Positions 34,852-45,634 of a stretch of 64,000 bases of DNA are shown piece by piece. Position numbers and translations under genes: made by a program. The notes under the pieces were generated by a model. The model saw only the letters and a program-made list of their open reading frames with translations. It had not been told where the DNA came from and did not search any database. The first letter of the stretch is position 1, and the number at the start of each line of letters is the position of its first letter. Origin of the DNA: Lojkania enalia (Eukaryota > Ascomycota > Dothideomycetes > Pleosporales); contig ML986581.1 of NCBI GenBank assembly GCA_010094045.1, forward strand, positions 620,001 through 684,000, in the 5' to 3' direction.

Positions 34852-35926
34852 TTACTCGAAGACGACACGATTCCTCAGAGTTCCGACCTTCTGCATACTG
34901 ACTTCTACCGTATCTCTATCTTGCAAGAAGACCCTGGGCTGACGGAAAGCACCAACCCCCGCTGGCGTACCTGTCATGACCGCTGTGCCTGCCGGTATCG
35001 TGGTGCCTGCCAAAATGTCAGCGCGGTTGACTCGGGAGAGAGACCTTCCAGGGAACTACCTTGGCTCATGTGGCTGAGGATCTTCTCGGGGGAAAATATC
35101 ATGTCTTTCCTAAAGTCGGCTTCCTGTCGGAGTTCTCCATTCACTTTCGTAACGACCTGGAAAGACTTGCCACTGGCCAACATGTCTGGGCTAATCAACG
35201 TGGGCCCAATCGGTGCGAACTTGTCGAATGCCTTTGCAAAGAAGAATTGGCCTCCAGAGTATTTCTGGAGCTGGAACAAGCGACAAGACAGATCGTTCCC
35301 GACGGTATATCCCAGGATGAAGTTTTTGGCTTCTGTCGGAGTGACGTCTCGACATTCTTTCGAGGTAACGAAAACGAGCTCGCCCTGGCCAATGGATTGT
35401 GTGATTAGCCGGGTCAAATCAAACGGGGTCGGAGCACCTTACCTCGTAATCCGGGAGACTTTTGGCGCAGAAGTCGTTCACGCGAATCTCTTCATTGGGG
35501 TGGGCTACCGACCGTGCTGGTTTGGTCCAGAGTGGTGGATAAGATGGGATTGACAGCTATTGCAAGGGATGAGTTGCTGATATGGCACCGGCAGCGGAGT
35601 GTCGTACCTTCGCCTCCTTGGCATGGCTTCGATAATTAAGGCCCACGCAGTATATGGGGACTCCATCATATGGAAGTGGAGCCAGGATCTACTATAGTGC
35701 TCAGCGATGGCCCAGTTCAGGTCTTTACCTCGAGGTGGCATTGACTTACTCGCCGTACTGTCACGGTCTCTTTCCCGGTGTTGCTGAATAGCTCGTCGAT
35801 TGATCGGAATGCTGGCAATTGGGCACCGGGCGACGGCGGTCCATCCGCATCAGGACCTAGGTCAGCGAAATAGAATCGGCCACTCTCTTCACACTCGAAC
35901 CGAACGATGTGGGAAAACGGTGACAT
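34852..35926 (-). CDS. Fumarylacetoacetate-hydrolase-family enzyme (283 aa, five exons)
   Basis: Minus-strand exons are 35926-35750, 35688-35608, 35556-35443, 35384-35060 and 35006-34852. The introns are 51-61 bp and the 852-nt total closes in frame. Family motifs appear in order: PIYCVGLNYRSHAKEA, YPPLWTKPA, the metal-binding Glu pair in DYEGELVFV, and GYTVGNDLSCR with the metal Asp. These are followed by AKAFDKFAPIGPTLI and a C-terminal MTGTPAGVGAF. The fold binds a divalent metal and acts on beta-diketo or 2-oxo-enoate acids, as acylpyruvase, fumarylpyruvate hydrolase, or 2-oxopentenoate hydratase/decarboxylase. In this context it would process ring-cleavage products. The start MSPFSHIVRFE is the family-typical one. 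An upstream in-frame ATG at 36079 is less likely. It converges on the monooxygenase gene (294-bp spacer) and is divergent to the regulator. Confidence 0.9.
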
Positions 35927-36205
35927 CGCGGATATCGAATAGGATGAATGGTCTGAGTGGATGCTTGGAAAAGGCGACCCGGCGACTACTTTGTAATCGC
36001 TCGTCTCATGTACTCTAGGCAGAAAATGTGGAAGACTTGGGAAGTTGATCCCTATTGAAATGGCTACCAAGCCTCGCAAATCAAGCGAAGCGCGAGCCGC
36101 GTGAATTGGGTGGAGCCAGAGGAGCAGCTCTCATTCTGAAAGGGGCGGCGGACAGGCACACGAGGTCTTTGCAGCCGAGAACGCTCGTCAACGAGTGAGC
36201 GTACT

Positions 36206-36289
36206 GGAGCAGCTTCATCGGAGCAGCTTCATCGGCGCAACTTCATCGGAGCATCTTTGTCGGAGCATCTCAGCCGGAGCATCCTCACT
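36206..36289 (+). repeat. Six tandem 14-bp units upstream of the regulator gene
   Basis: Six head-to-tail 14-bp copies follow the pattern GGAGCAGCTTCATC, the first two identical and the next four with one to several changes. They lie in the 598-bp spacer between the FAH-family gene and the Zn2Cys6 gene. Their junctions create CGG triplets at regular spacing. Confidence 0.75.
36261..36276. promoter_or_regulatory. CGG-N10-CCG inverted site
   Basis: CGG at 36261-36263 and CCG at 36274-36276 are separated by ten bases, the spacing used by Put3-type Zn2Cys6 proteins. It overlaps the tandem repeat ahead of the cluster regulator. Autoregulation is an inference. Confidence 0.4.
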
Positions 36290-36369
36290 AGCAGCAGGAC
36301 GATGGGTACACAAGCCTTGTAGTGGACCGTGCCCGACAGCGTTCCCCGCAACATCTCCAGGGCAAGTAG

Positions 36370-36386
36370 CGGGATACGGTCTGCCG
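36370..36386. promoter_or_regulatory. CGG-N11-CCG inverted site
   Basis: CGG at 36370-36372 and CCG at 36384-36386 are separated by eleven bases, the Gal4-type spacing. The site lies 139 bp before the regulator start. Confidence 0.4.
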
Positions 36387-36524
36387 AGGGCGAAGATGGC
36401 GGAGCGTGGAGGATGATTTTCAGTGCTTGGCGCCAGGACATAGGAGCGTCGACGTAGAATCCGCCAACGCTGAAGCTCGAATCTTTTCTCCGTAACAACC
36501 TGACCAAAGTGCCCAACTTCACTA

Positions 36525-38663
36525 ATGGCACCCACTTCCAGAGGAAGCCATCGGCGTCAGCCGCCTCAGACTGCTGCCCGCCCTCCGGAAAGTCCATCGG
36601 GGCCCCCAACACTCTCTGCGTCAAGGGTCTGCGATAACTGCATCCGGTAAGGCTGTGCCCTAAGCAAGCACTTTGTCTCGTGCTAAGAGATTGTAGCAAA
36701 AAGGTGAAATGTACGCTCGCTGCGCAGTGACTCTCCCAAATCCATCCTTTTGGTGGGCTGACGGGTGTATTTTAGGCGATTTGGGACGGCCGACTTGCTC
36801 GCGTTGTTCCGAACGCGGATACACCTGTACATATTCATTGATCCGGCGCAAACCTGGTCCAGCTGCTCGCTCTTATCGCGGCCCGGGCCCGTCTAGCTCT
36901 CGAACATCTTCTGGTACGGGTCACCTTACTTGCTTATTCATAAGCCGAGTTGCTAACGCTGAATCCTGCTTCGCTGCACGGACAGACCATCGACGCCTGT
37001 CTATCAACGCTCAGAGTTCACACGAGGACTCATCCACGCCGGATTCTCTTTCTGAAACCAGGACTTTTACGCCTCACAACCGAAGGGTTCCAATACAATC
37101 AGAATCATGCCAGGACCCATTGACGCGGTCAGCCTCCATAGCCGATTGGGCCATCTCTTCTCAGGAAGAACGGCTCCTGTAAGTAAAGTCAGGCACACCG
37201 ACCGCCGAGGTGTAGTGCTGATCTTACCAAAATCCATACAGCATCGAGACATTCTTTGACACGGTGCATACTGCTATTCCCATCCTGTCGAAGGAACGGT
37301 TCCTTCATCAGCATAGAAGCCTACTTGTCGGCCAGAATCTCATTTTAGCCATCATCACTATAACTGCTAAGCTGACGGAATATACCTTTTCCACGGAGGG
37401 ATTTGACACAGACGCCCAGATAAATTCGCTGCTCAGCGCGGAAACACTGGAGGGAGATATGTTAGGTCAAACTCCATCGCTTGATCAGTTTCGCGTATCC
37501 TGCTTGCTGGCATTCTACGAATTCCACCAGTTTCCGGGCCACCGGGCCTGGACACGAATCGGCGATCTGACGCGCATGGCGTATCGAGTCGGTCTTGATC
37601 GCATTGAGACCCTTCGGGCACGCTACCTTGACTGGGGCTCAGCCAACGAAGCTGACATCCAGGAATGGCGTTTGGTGTGGTGGTGTGTCTATCGTCTGGA
37701 CTCGTACAGCAATATTTCATCAGGAACGCCGTATCTAGTGGAGCAGGAGACTATCTGCACTGCTTTGATACGAGATAACTTGAACGCAGTCCCGGACTTC
37801 CCAGGCTCTTCTGATCAATTGTGCCTTCCGTCCCAACCCAGTGACCTCTGGAAGATATTGCCCTCGCTGGTGTCAAATCCAGAGACCTCGCTCTACAACA
37901 TCCATATCGTCACAATTGCCGCTCTGCGCCAGGCTGGAACTGCGACTCGTTTGCGCTTCCTCCAATCACCTGAGAAAACAATTGCAAGTCTTTCTAATCT
38001 CGAGCGGTCACTTTCTGCTCTTCGTTTGGCTCTACCATCCAATCATCTCAACCCCAATCGCAATGCATTCTTGAATGAAACCGGTTCGGCCCACCATGAA
38101 AGATTAGTTACGGTCCTCCATCTGCTTATGGCTCGGTTATTGACCTCAATCCTGATGTGTTTCCGGCCGGGAGAAGACGGATGGCTGACCGGCTGGCAAC
38201 AAGCCCTAGAGTCTTGCCAAAACATTGCATCCATTGCAGAGCAGTGGAACGGTTCTTTCTCCGTTCAAGTGGACCCAGCCATCGCCTTCGTCCTCTTCAC
38301 TGCCCTGATATTCCTACATATTCACAAAAGATTGGGCATGGGACCTTCTACTGCCGCTCAGTCTAGCATCGAGCATTGCGAGACGATTCTCCTCCTGCAG
38401 CTCGAGCAGTTCGGGCGTATATGGACGCTGCCAAGACTTCTTATTCGTGAGTAGCCAGAATTCCTCTTACACAACCGCATTCAAGCTAATGAAGTGCTGT
38501 AGTATCACTAAAAAGTTTCCGCGAGTCTGTTTCCGGGCCCCTGTCGCAATCTCAGGTTCAGCTGGTGCTCTCCCGCTTTGAAGCACCTCTCCATCCAAGG
38601 TGGTTGCATTTCCTTTCGTCAGCTCGAATAGACCTGGAGTTGTTCCGATCTGTTCCTGCATAA
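36525..38663 (+). CDS. Zn2Cys6 transcription factor, likely cluster regulator (610 aa, six exons)
   Basis: Exons are 36525-36646, 36697-36710, 36776-36913, 36986-37178, 37242-38446 and 38503-38663. The total of 1833 nt closes in frame. The zinc cluster is assembled across two introns and a 14-nt exon. It gives CDNCIRKKVKCDLGRPTCSR followed by CSERGYTC, with Cys at residues 36, 39, 46, 53, 56 and 63: a perfect C-x2-C-x6-C-x6-C-x2-C-x6-C. The rest has the fungal-specific transcription factor middle homology region (RIGDLTRMAYRVGLDR, WRLVWWCVYRLDSYSN). The 72-bp third intron is a multiple of three and free of in-frame stops, so retaining it would add 24 residues. Position and divergent promoter suggest it controls the neighbouring catabolic genes. 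Confidence 0.9.
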
Positions 38664-38948
38664 CCTGTTCTACTTTCCAGGTTCCCTACAAATTTTACTG
38701 CTCCGGATCTGCAATCATGGTCCAGCCTGCCCTGAGTTCGAGTCTTACATCGAGGTGGGCCAAGAAGCATTAGTCGGGAATACCTTCGATGCAACGAGAT
38801 CGGGAAGACGTTGTTACCTTAGGATGTCGCCTCTTAAATAAGGGAAAAGGCTACCGTAGAGCATTCTGACGCCACCAACTTCTTGCCAGTGTGACCGTTC
38901 CATGGCAAAGAACTAGATCTCATCCTTTGCAATGGACAGGTCCTTCGA

Positions 38949-39356
38949 ATGCACTCTAGAGCAGAATATCGGGAGAGGCGCAAAGCATGGCGGCTGCTGA
39001 CCAGCCAACTCGTGCTAGCACTTGAGCAAACCAGAGTGGATGGGAGGATTGACGTGCTACTACACAAAGTTGATGCTTGGGGTACTGTTGAACTGCTGCA
39101 TACGCTTAGCAAGTCCTCATTACTACAGTTGTTTAAGCTAGAGAAGAAACACATCAAATCATCGTTCTACGCCGTTGCTGAACGGGTCCAACCTCACAAG
39201 GTGGACGCATTACAAGCTGTGGTAACTTGGAAGGAGTTGCACATAGCGAATTTCGGAAGTGGCAAAGAGTATTACGAGAACGGATTAAATAGAGACGTGG
39301 ATGATGTGCTATCCAGTTTCGGCACTAAGCTCATCCATCTCGGCCGACTTAATTAG
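38949..39356 (+). CDS. Hypothetical protein (135 aa), not recognised
   Basis: The ATG-initiated open frame is predicted mostly helical and charged, with no signal peptide, membrane segment or known motif. It lies between the regulator gene and a transposon relic. It could be a real small gene, an exon fragment or chance. Confidence 0.25.
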   Translation: MHSRAEYRERRKAWRLLTSQLVLALEQTRVDGRIDVLLHKVDAWGTVELLHTLSKSSLLQLFKLEKKHIKSSFYAVAERVQPHKVDALQAVVTWKELHIANFGSGKEYYENGLNRDVDDVLSSFGTKLIHLGRLN

Positions 39357-39739
39357 AGGACCGAGAGTGCTGCGTCTCGCAAAGCCTCGTTCATCATATA
39401 GTATTCCCAATTTTGTAGAGAGTGATTATCTAGGTAGCTTTACGTTTGTGCGCTGGAGACACGAGAGCTAAGTCAGTCGATAATTGGATAGGCAGGATAT
39501 ATTACAATATTCAGTGGTGAAAAAATAAGGCTAAGCGATTTGGAAGAAAGTACTTTATGTAGGTTCCTCAAACTTTGAGTCTCGGTACACCTGCGGTGTA
39601 TCGGGAAGGGCAAGTCTCATCGCTGTCCTGGACATATCAGTATAGCTATATTGTTGGTTGGTTGCGACTGACCGGCTGACTCATACGTGATACTTGTCAC
39701 GTGACTATTATGGTCTCCCTCTGGCCCAAGTAGAACTTG
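39357..39739. other. Intergenic, nothing recognised
   Basis: AT-rich spacer before the transposon relic. A CACGTG element lies near 39698-39703. Confidence 0.4.
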
Positions 39740-40130
39740 CAATTCCATTTTACCTAAGGCTCCAGCTGGCTGTTAATAAAGCGGGATATCCAGTTCTTTT
39801 TAACTGATAGTGGGGGAGGGTTCTGGCTACGCGTAGTAAGAAGAGTATCTGCTATTTGTCGTACGTTGATAGTCTAGGGGGAAATCCGCGTTAGTCGAGC
39901 TCTAGTATCCACTGTATAGGAGCCCGCTTCTTAGTAGGCTTTAGCTTTCGTTTTCTAATATTAAATTGGCTGATTGGTACCGAGCCTCTAACGCGACGCT
40001 GGAGGCTGCTTCCGGGCATATTGTAGAGCTTCGCTGCTGTGCGAAGGCTTGAAATCTGATTATTTGGAGAGGAGCGTTTTACTGGAGCCAATCTGCCCTC
40101 TTTTTGAAGCTTCTGAACGTTGCGTAGTGG
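39740..40130 (-). mobile_element. Decayed pogo/Fot1-type transposase N-terminal fragment
   Basis: On the minus strand the helix-turn-helix start of a Tc5/CENP-B-type transposase is readable: ISSLRTAAKLYNMPGSSLQR, then KRAPIQWILELD, a stop, RGFPPRLS, further stops, and KKNWISRFI near 39800. These match the DNA-binding half of pogo/Fot1 transposases. The DDE catalytic half is missing and several stops are present, so the copy is dead. I could not identify terminal inverted repeats. Confidence 0.75.
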
Positions 40131-40618
40131 TGCCGTGATTAGTTTGGTTGAAGACGCGTCGCGATTCCGGATGGGTGGCCCGGGACCGGTGGAACACGTT
40201 ACTAAATAGGGAATATCACAAGGCTGAAAATCGGGATCGTGCCCAGGTGAACAGGGCTGATGACACTACGGCTGCGACTTCAGAACCGAATAGCGAAGGA
40301 GAGAATGGCGAGTGCTAGACGCTCCCAAGTGAATATCATCGCATACCGCGGCTACCCCGCAGTTCTCTGCCTGCCAGAGCCCTCATGGCAGCTTGTCAAG
40401 CCCATTGATAGCGCGACGATTCGCTGCCGCTACCCTGCCGGTTCCGATATGTCTCCACCGTGCATGGCTTAGCACTGACGTGCGCAGGCCGGGGGGCTCA
40501 TCGCGACACTTCAAGGGCCACATTGAGCACATCAGCAGCCACACTAGTTTCTGTTATCACTGCCTGCAGACCTCTCCACCTGCCACGCAGCGCCGTTCGT
40601 TTCACCCGTGCCGCGTAT

Positions 40619-42319
40619 ATGCCTACCGAATCCATTCCTTTAAGGAAAACTCACCGCCCTAGATCCGGTCTTCACCCCGACACGCACAACGACCTCGACG
40701 ACGCCGCGTCCCGGACTTTTAGCTCTCCGGTCCACGTCTCCAATCTCTCGTCTCGCCAGGCCTCGAGAGACTCGTCCCCGTTCTCCGAAGTCCCGCATCC
40801 GCGCAGAAGGCACGAAAAGGAGGTGTTGAAGGAGCCTGGCAGCCTTGAAGACGACCCCGGCCTCGAGTTCGACGATTGGGATGAGCAGGGAGCGGTCATG
40901 CCGTCGGATCTGAGACCTGAGCTTGAGCGGCATGGGGATGGGCGAGCTCCGCTGCTGGGCAGCAACAAGGGAGAGAGATCAAGATCATCGACTCCGCCCG
41001 TGACCAGGAGGTCGACATTTCACGAACGCGACCCAGAGTCTCAGGCAAAGTATGAGACGAGGAGGAGGTACACCTATGCCGCTGTCTTTTTGGCACTGAG
41101 CTTGGTGAGCTTCACGGTGCAGACCGAGACGGCCGTCTATATCCAGCATGAGCTGAAGTGGGAGAAGCCGTATTGCATGCTGTAAGTTCAGTGGACTTTA
41201 GAATGTCGAAAGGGCCACCCGCTAACCGACTGGAGATATATGACACATGGCTCGTGGGTGTTGCTATGGCCTACACAATTGATTCTACTTCGCCTTCAAA
41301 GACTAGACCAACCGTGGCAGGCCTTCTGGCGCCGCCATGTCCAGCTCCTCCGCCAAACTGCCCTCATGGTCCAGCACCGGACCCTCCATCCCTCAGCCCG
41401 TCAGTCGCAGCATTCGCCCGTCCCGTATATGCTCAAGATGACCGCATTCGTGACATGCGCTCTTACCGTAGCAGGAGGGAGTTGGTATGTCGCAGTCAAC
41501 TTAACAACGGCCAGTGACTTGACCGCCATCTACAACTGCTCCGCCTTCTTCGCCTATGCTTTTAGCATCCCTCTCCTGCACGAAAAAGTTCGCGTATCCA
41601 AGGTCGTTGCCGTCGCTATTGCTATCATGGGAGTCTTCGTCGTTGCATATGGCGACAAGGCTCCTGCAAAACACGGGAATAAGTCCGGAGGAGGGGCCGG
41701 CGGCGAGAATGCTCCTCCGTCCCATGAAGCCGAGAACAGGGCCCTGGGTAATCTCGTCATTGGAATTGGTAGCGTGCTCTACGGCTTCTACGAAGTCCTC
41801 TATAAGAGGCTGGCGTGTCCTCCTGATGGATGTAGCCCTGGTCGTGGCACTGTTTTTGCTAATACCTTTGGAAGTCTGATTGGGGGTTTTACGCTCCTAG
41901 TACTTTGGATTCCGCTTCCTATTCTACACTATATGGGATGGGAGGAGTTTGGTTTGCCGAAGGGTGAGCAGGCTTGGATGATGGCTATCAGTGTCTTGGC
42001 CAATGCTAGTATGTTGTATGCCTTACTCCTGTATTGCCACCACTGACATTCTGCAGCTTTCTCCGGATCATTCCTTATTCTTATTTCGCTGACATCACCC
42101 GTTCTCTCCTCTGTCGCCGCACTTCTTACCATCTTTATCGTCGCGATCGTAGACCAACTCCTCCCTCCTCCGCTCAATTCTCCGCTTACGCCCGCCGCCA
42201 TCGTTGGTGGTCTTCTCATCATTGGTGCGTTCATCCTCCTAAGTTGGGCGACTTACAATGAGATGGATGAAGAAAGACGGAAGAAGCTTGAGGAGAGCGG
42301 GAGCGATATCGACGACTAA
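40619..42319 (+). CDS. EamA/DMT-superfamily membrane transporter (532 aa, three exons)
   Basis: Exons are 40619-41181, 41236-42008 and 42057-42319, with introns of 54 and 48 bp. The total of 1599 nt closes in frame. The first ~150 residues are polar and Ser/Arg-rich (cytosolic). About ten hydrophobic helices follow, from AAVFLALSLVSFTVQTETAV to the last, GGLLIIGAFILLSWATY. The segment LTTASDLTAIYNCSAFFAYA, then FSIPLLHEKVRVSKVVAVAI, is the typical EamA repeat end, related to yeast vacuolar-membrane and SLC35F-like proteins. The start MPTESIPLRK was chosen over an in-frame ATG at 40460 because it fits this group. The substrate is unknown. Confidence 0.85.
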
Positions 42320-43405
42320 AACTCTCCCTTACCATCGCTAAACGTAGACGGCACCTACCTCCTTCCCTTGTATTAGTGGATCGTGGCGTTGTATAACTAT
42401 GTAAAGGTGGATTTGGATCCTACGGTTTCTGCATTAGAGGCTTCAACTACCCGGCACTAGCAGGATCGGGCCGGATTTTGGAAACATTGGGCACCGCCGA
42501 CACGGTGAAATCTTGTTGGCAGCATTTATAGACGGCGTTGTGGCGAAGGTAGGAATTTTAACAGAAATGCTAGAATATATAACTCTGGGAGCTATGTTGG
42601 ATAGTTGGATGCTATAATATGACATCAAGATCGACAGGAAACAAAGTCGAAGGAACGAAAGCACCACCTATCTTGTGAGACATCCCCAAATGCGACCTCA
42701 TTGGATAGACAAAAGGTACTTCTTCACAGTGTACCTTCGACATCCCTCTTTCTCATCCCACTCTCGTCTTCCATATGCTTGGTGGAAAAACCCGTCCTTC
42801 AATCAACTCAATCAATGGAGAGCACGCGGCTTGATATGACCTCGTCATGCTCTTCTGACATTACATTCCCGCTCTCCCTCGGCGTGTGGCCTTTGCATTC
42901 ACTATATCCTCAGATGAGCCGGAACTATCACCCCGATACGAATGAATGTCTTGCAGCTCGAATCGATGATCCGGAACGATATCCGAATCGCTTACCGCGC
43001 TACGGAGAGATCAGACCGACTATGACAAGATAGCTCGATCCGGAAGGTAGCATGCGAGCGGTATATCATGAAGTGTTGCACAGCAGAAGAATATTTTACG
43101 TAGGGCTGAGAATGGCATTTTGCCTGTTCGGATGGAGAGGACTGGAAAAGCGCGTGCCTGGATCCAGAGCTCTGGGCCGGCGGGAGAAATGTGGGGATCA
43201 ACGGTGATTCACGCTGCAGAACGATCCCCTTAGATACAAGTACGCATGCCGACTGTTGGGAATGGTGAAGCTGGTGACGTTGTGAAGATGGACGATGAGG
43301 CGGCCCAACGGCCCGCCCCACCGTCACATAAACGCTCCGGTGCTTTGAGCTCTCCACTATCCGAGCCACACTCCCTACACCCTGTGCATTCACAACAGAC
43401 GCATC
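42320..43405. other. Intergenic, nothing recognised
   Basis: This is the spacer between the transporter 3' end and the RRD1 start. Open frames here on the minus strand are shadows of the GC-rich RRD1 coding start. Confidence 0.5.
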
Positions 43406-44698
43406 ATGGCAGCCCCCGAGGCAACCGCGTCGCCCGCGCCATCCCATCCGCCGGACCTCAGCAACCGCATTCCCAAGCTCGTGCCCCGCAAACGCGCGCC
43501 TCAGCGGACTCCAGAGAACGCTGCCGCTCCCCCGCCGACGCCACCGCTGCGTCCTCCCCCACATCTCACAAACCATACGTACATTCGGCCGCAGCGGAGG
43601 ATACTAAGCCCGGCAGATCATCAACTATTCCTGAAGAGCGAGACGTGTACGCTAGTCACGGCCTTTGTGTTCACACTCTCAGATTCCGTGTGCGACAGGC
43701 CGGTATCCAGTGTCAAAGACAGCGACCTCACACCCACCGTCAAGACAATCCTCAGCATCCTCTCCCAAGCACAATCGATCCTCGAACGATGTCCTCCAGA
43801 AGACACAGGCTCGCGCTTCGGCAACCCCGTGTTCCGCACCTTCCTCGATGAAGTCGGAAAGTCCCTCCCGTCATGGCACGCCCAGCTCGGCCTCGCGGAT
43901 CCCTCGCAAGTGGACGAAATCTCTACATACCTACACAACTCGTTTGGCAACAAGCGCCGTATAGACTATGGCTCCGGCCACGAACTCAACTTCTTCCTAT
44001 GGCTGCTGTGCTTAAACCGCCTCTCTCTCCTCCCTCCCGACACATTCCCATCCCTCGTCTTGGTGGTGTTACCCGCATATCTCCGCCTCATGCGGGCCAT
44101 CCAGTCAGCCTACTACCTCGAGCCGGCCGGTTCGCACGGCGTCTGGGGCCTCGACGACTACCAATTCCTCCCCTTCCTCTTCGGCGCCTCCCAACTCCTG
44201 CACCACAAATTCATCACGCCCAAGTCCATCCACTCGTCCCTCACACTCGAAGAATACTCCCCGGAGTACCTGTACCTCGACCAGGTGTCCTTCGTTAACA
44301 GTATCAAGAATGTCGAGGGTCTGAGGTGGCACAGCCCCATGCTCGACGATATCAGCAGTTCGCGGAATTGGGCCAAGATTGAGAGCGGGATGCGGAAGAT
44401 GTTCGATAAGGAGATCTTGCATAAGTTGCCGGTTATGCAGCATTTCTTGTTCGGATCGCTGATTCCCGCAGTCGAGGGGATGAGCACCGAGGAGGAATGG
44501 GGGATGGGGACCGAGGAGGAAGAGGATGAGGGTGGGGAGGTGAAAGTTTTTACGGATGAGTCAGGCAAGAGACATGTGCATGCGAGTACGGGTTGGGGGG
44601 ATTGCTGTGGGATTAAGGTGCCCGCGGCGGTTGGCGCAGAGGCGGAGGAGAGGAAGATAGGCGGGGCGGGCAGGTTGAGGAGAGTGCCTTTCGATTGA
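43406..44698 (+). CDS. RRD1: PP2A phosphatase activator (PTPA family), RRD1 type (430 aa)
   Basis: Single-exon gene. A Pro-rich N-terminus is followed by the PTPA core: RRILSPADHQLFLKSETC, then FGNPVFRTFLDEV, DYGSGHELNFFLWLLCL, PAGSHGVWGLDDYQFLPFLF and GSSQ-like GASQLLHHKFI, and W-x-K-ESGMRKMFDKE. These residues form the conserved peptide/nucleotide-binding pocket of the peptidyl-prolyl isomerase-like activator that helps build active PP2A-type phosphatases. The C-terminal extension ending RRVPFD and the GWGDCCGIKVP motif fit the Rrd1 rather than the Rrd2 branch, as I recall these families. It converges on the peroxidase gene. Confidence 0.92.
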   Translation: MAAPEATASPAPSHPPDLSNRIPKLVPRKRAPQRTPENAAAPPPTPPLRPPPHLTNHTYIRPQRRILSPADHQLFLKSETCTLVTAFVFTLSDSVCDRPVSSVKDSDLTPTVKTILSILSQAQSILERCPPEDTGSRFGNPVFRTFLDEVGKSLPSWHAQLGLADPSQVDEISTYLHNSFGNKRRIDYGSGHELNFFLWLLCLNRLSLLPPDTFPSLVLVVLPAYLRLMRAIQSAYYLEPAGSHGVWGLDDYQFLPFLFGASQLLHHKFITPKSIHSSLTLEEYSPEYLYLDQVSFVNSIKNVEGLRWHSPMLDDISSSRNWAKIESGMRKMFDKEILHKLPVMQHFLFGSLIPAVEGMSTEEEWGMGTEEEEDEGGEVKVFTDESGKRHVHASTGWGDCCGIKVPAAVGAEAEERKIGGAGRLRRVPFD

Positions 44699-44939
44699 GT
44701 ACGTTAGCTCCGATTATCAGGTCAATTGCATGGATGGCATGGAGTTTATTGGAATGCGAATGGCGATGGATCTCAAAATTGGTAAACAAAATACCTCCCT
44801 CCATAGATTATGAAGTTCATTTCTCATAATACCTAATCTCGACGCCGGAGGTTCATTGCTCCCTGCGCTGTTGAAGCCTTGCCTTGACAAATGATATTAT
44901 GCATCTCGTCCCCAACTCTACGCCGTCCCATCCCCCGCT

Positions 44940-45634
44940 CTACTGTTTCGCAAGCTCCTTCTCAATCTCCGCTTTCAAGGACTCGGGCTTCGTGGTACTG
45001 GCCCACCTCGCCTTGACCTTGCCATCCCTCCCAATCAAAAACTTCTCGAAGTTCCACTTGATCCTCTTCAAGCCCATCAATCCGGGCTTCTCGCTCTTCA
45101 TCCACTCATATAGCGGCTCGGCCTTGTCGCCATTGACGTCGATCTTGCCGAGCACCGGGAATGTGACGCCGTAGTTTAGCTGGCAGAATTGCTGGATCTC
45201 ATCATTGGAGCCTGGGTCCTGACCGCCGAACTGGTTGCAGGGGAAGCCGAGGATTACAAAGTCTGGGTTCTTGGCTTTGAGGTCCTGGTGGGTGTCAGCG
45301 TCAGCATACGCGGTCTAGATTCCTTTTTTGCTTATGCGGTTTGTGAGGAAGAGGGGAAAGGGGGGGGAAGGGATATCGTACCTGGTAGAGCTTTTCGAGG
45401 CCGGCGAATTGGGGGGTGAAGCCGCATTTTGAGGCCGTGTTGACGACGAGGACTACTTTGCCTTTCAGATCGGCCAGCGAGTATTCCTCGCCCTTTTCTA
45501 TCGACGGTAGCAAATTAGTATGCCGTGAAATTGATGGCGTCTTGCAAAGCCCCGACTAATAATTGTCGTACGAAAGGAGGGGTAAACGTACTATCCTTGG
45601 GCTTAAAGTCGAAGAAAGTGGTTGCGCTGGCCAT
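44940..45634 (-). CDS. Thiol peroxidase of the glutathione peroxidase family (167 aa core, three exons)
   Basis: Minus-strand exons are 45634-45592, 45497-45382 and 45284-44940, with introns of 94 and 97 bp. The total of 504 nt closes in frame. It resembles yeast Gpx3/Hyr1. The peroxidatic Cys39 is in [12 protein letters not shown] (Cys, not selenocysteine). [16 protein letters not shown] has the catalytic Gln71, Cys87 in [10 protein letters not shown] fits the resolving Cys, and WNFEKFLI has the catalytic Trp. Such enzymes reduce H2O2 and lipid peroxides using thioredoxin, and in yeast relay oxidant signals to a bZIP factor. The frame is also open upstream of the MASATTFF start to about 46003, giving a basic extension without any Asp or Glu. 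A mitochondrial isoform is possible. Confidence 0.92.

Noticed and set aside
43246..43851. Open frame of 201 codons overlapping the RRD1 start, plus a 194-codon frame on the opposite strand
   Set aside because: Both are frame shadows of the GC- and Pro-rich RRD1 coding sequence and have no motifs.
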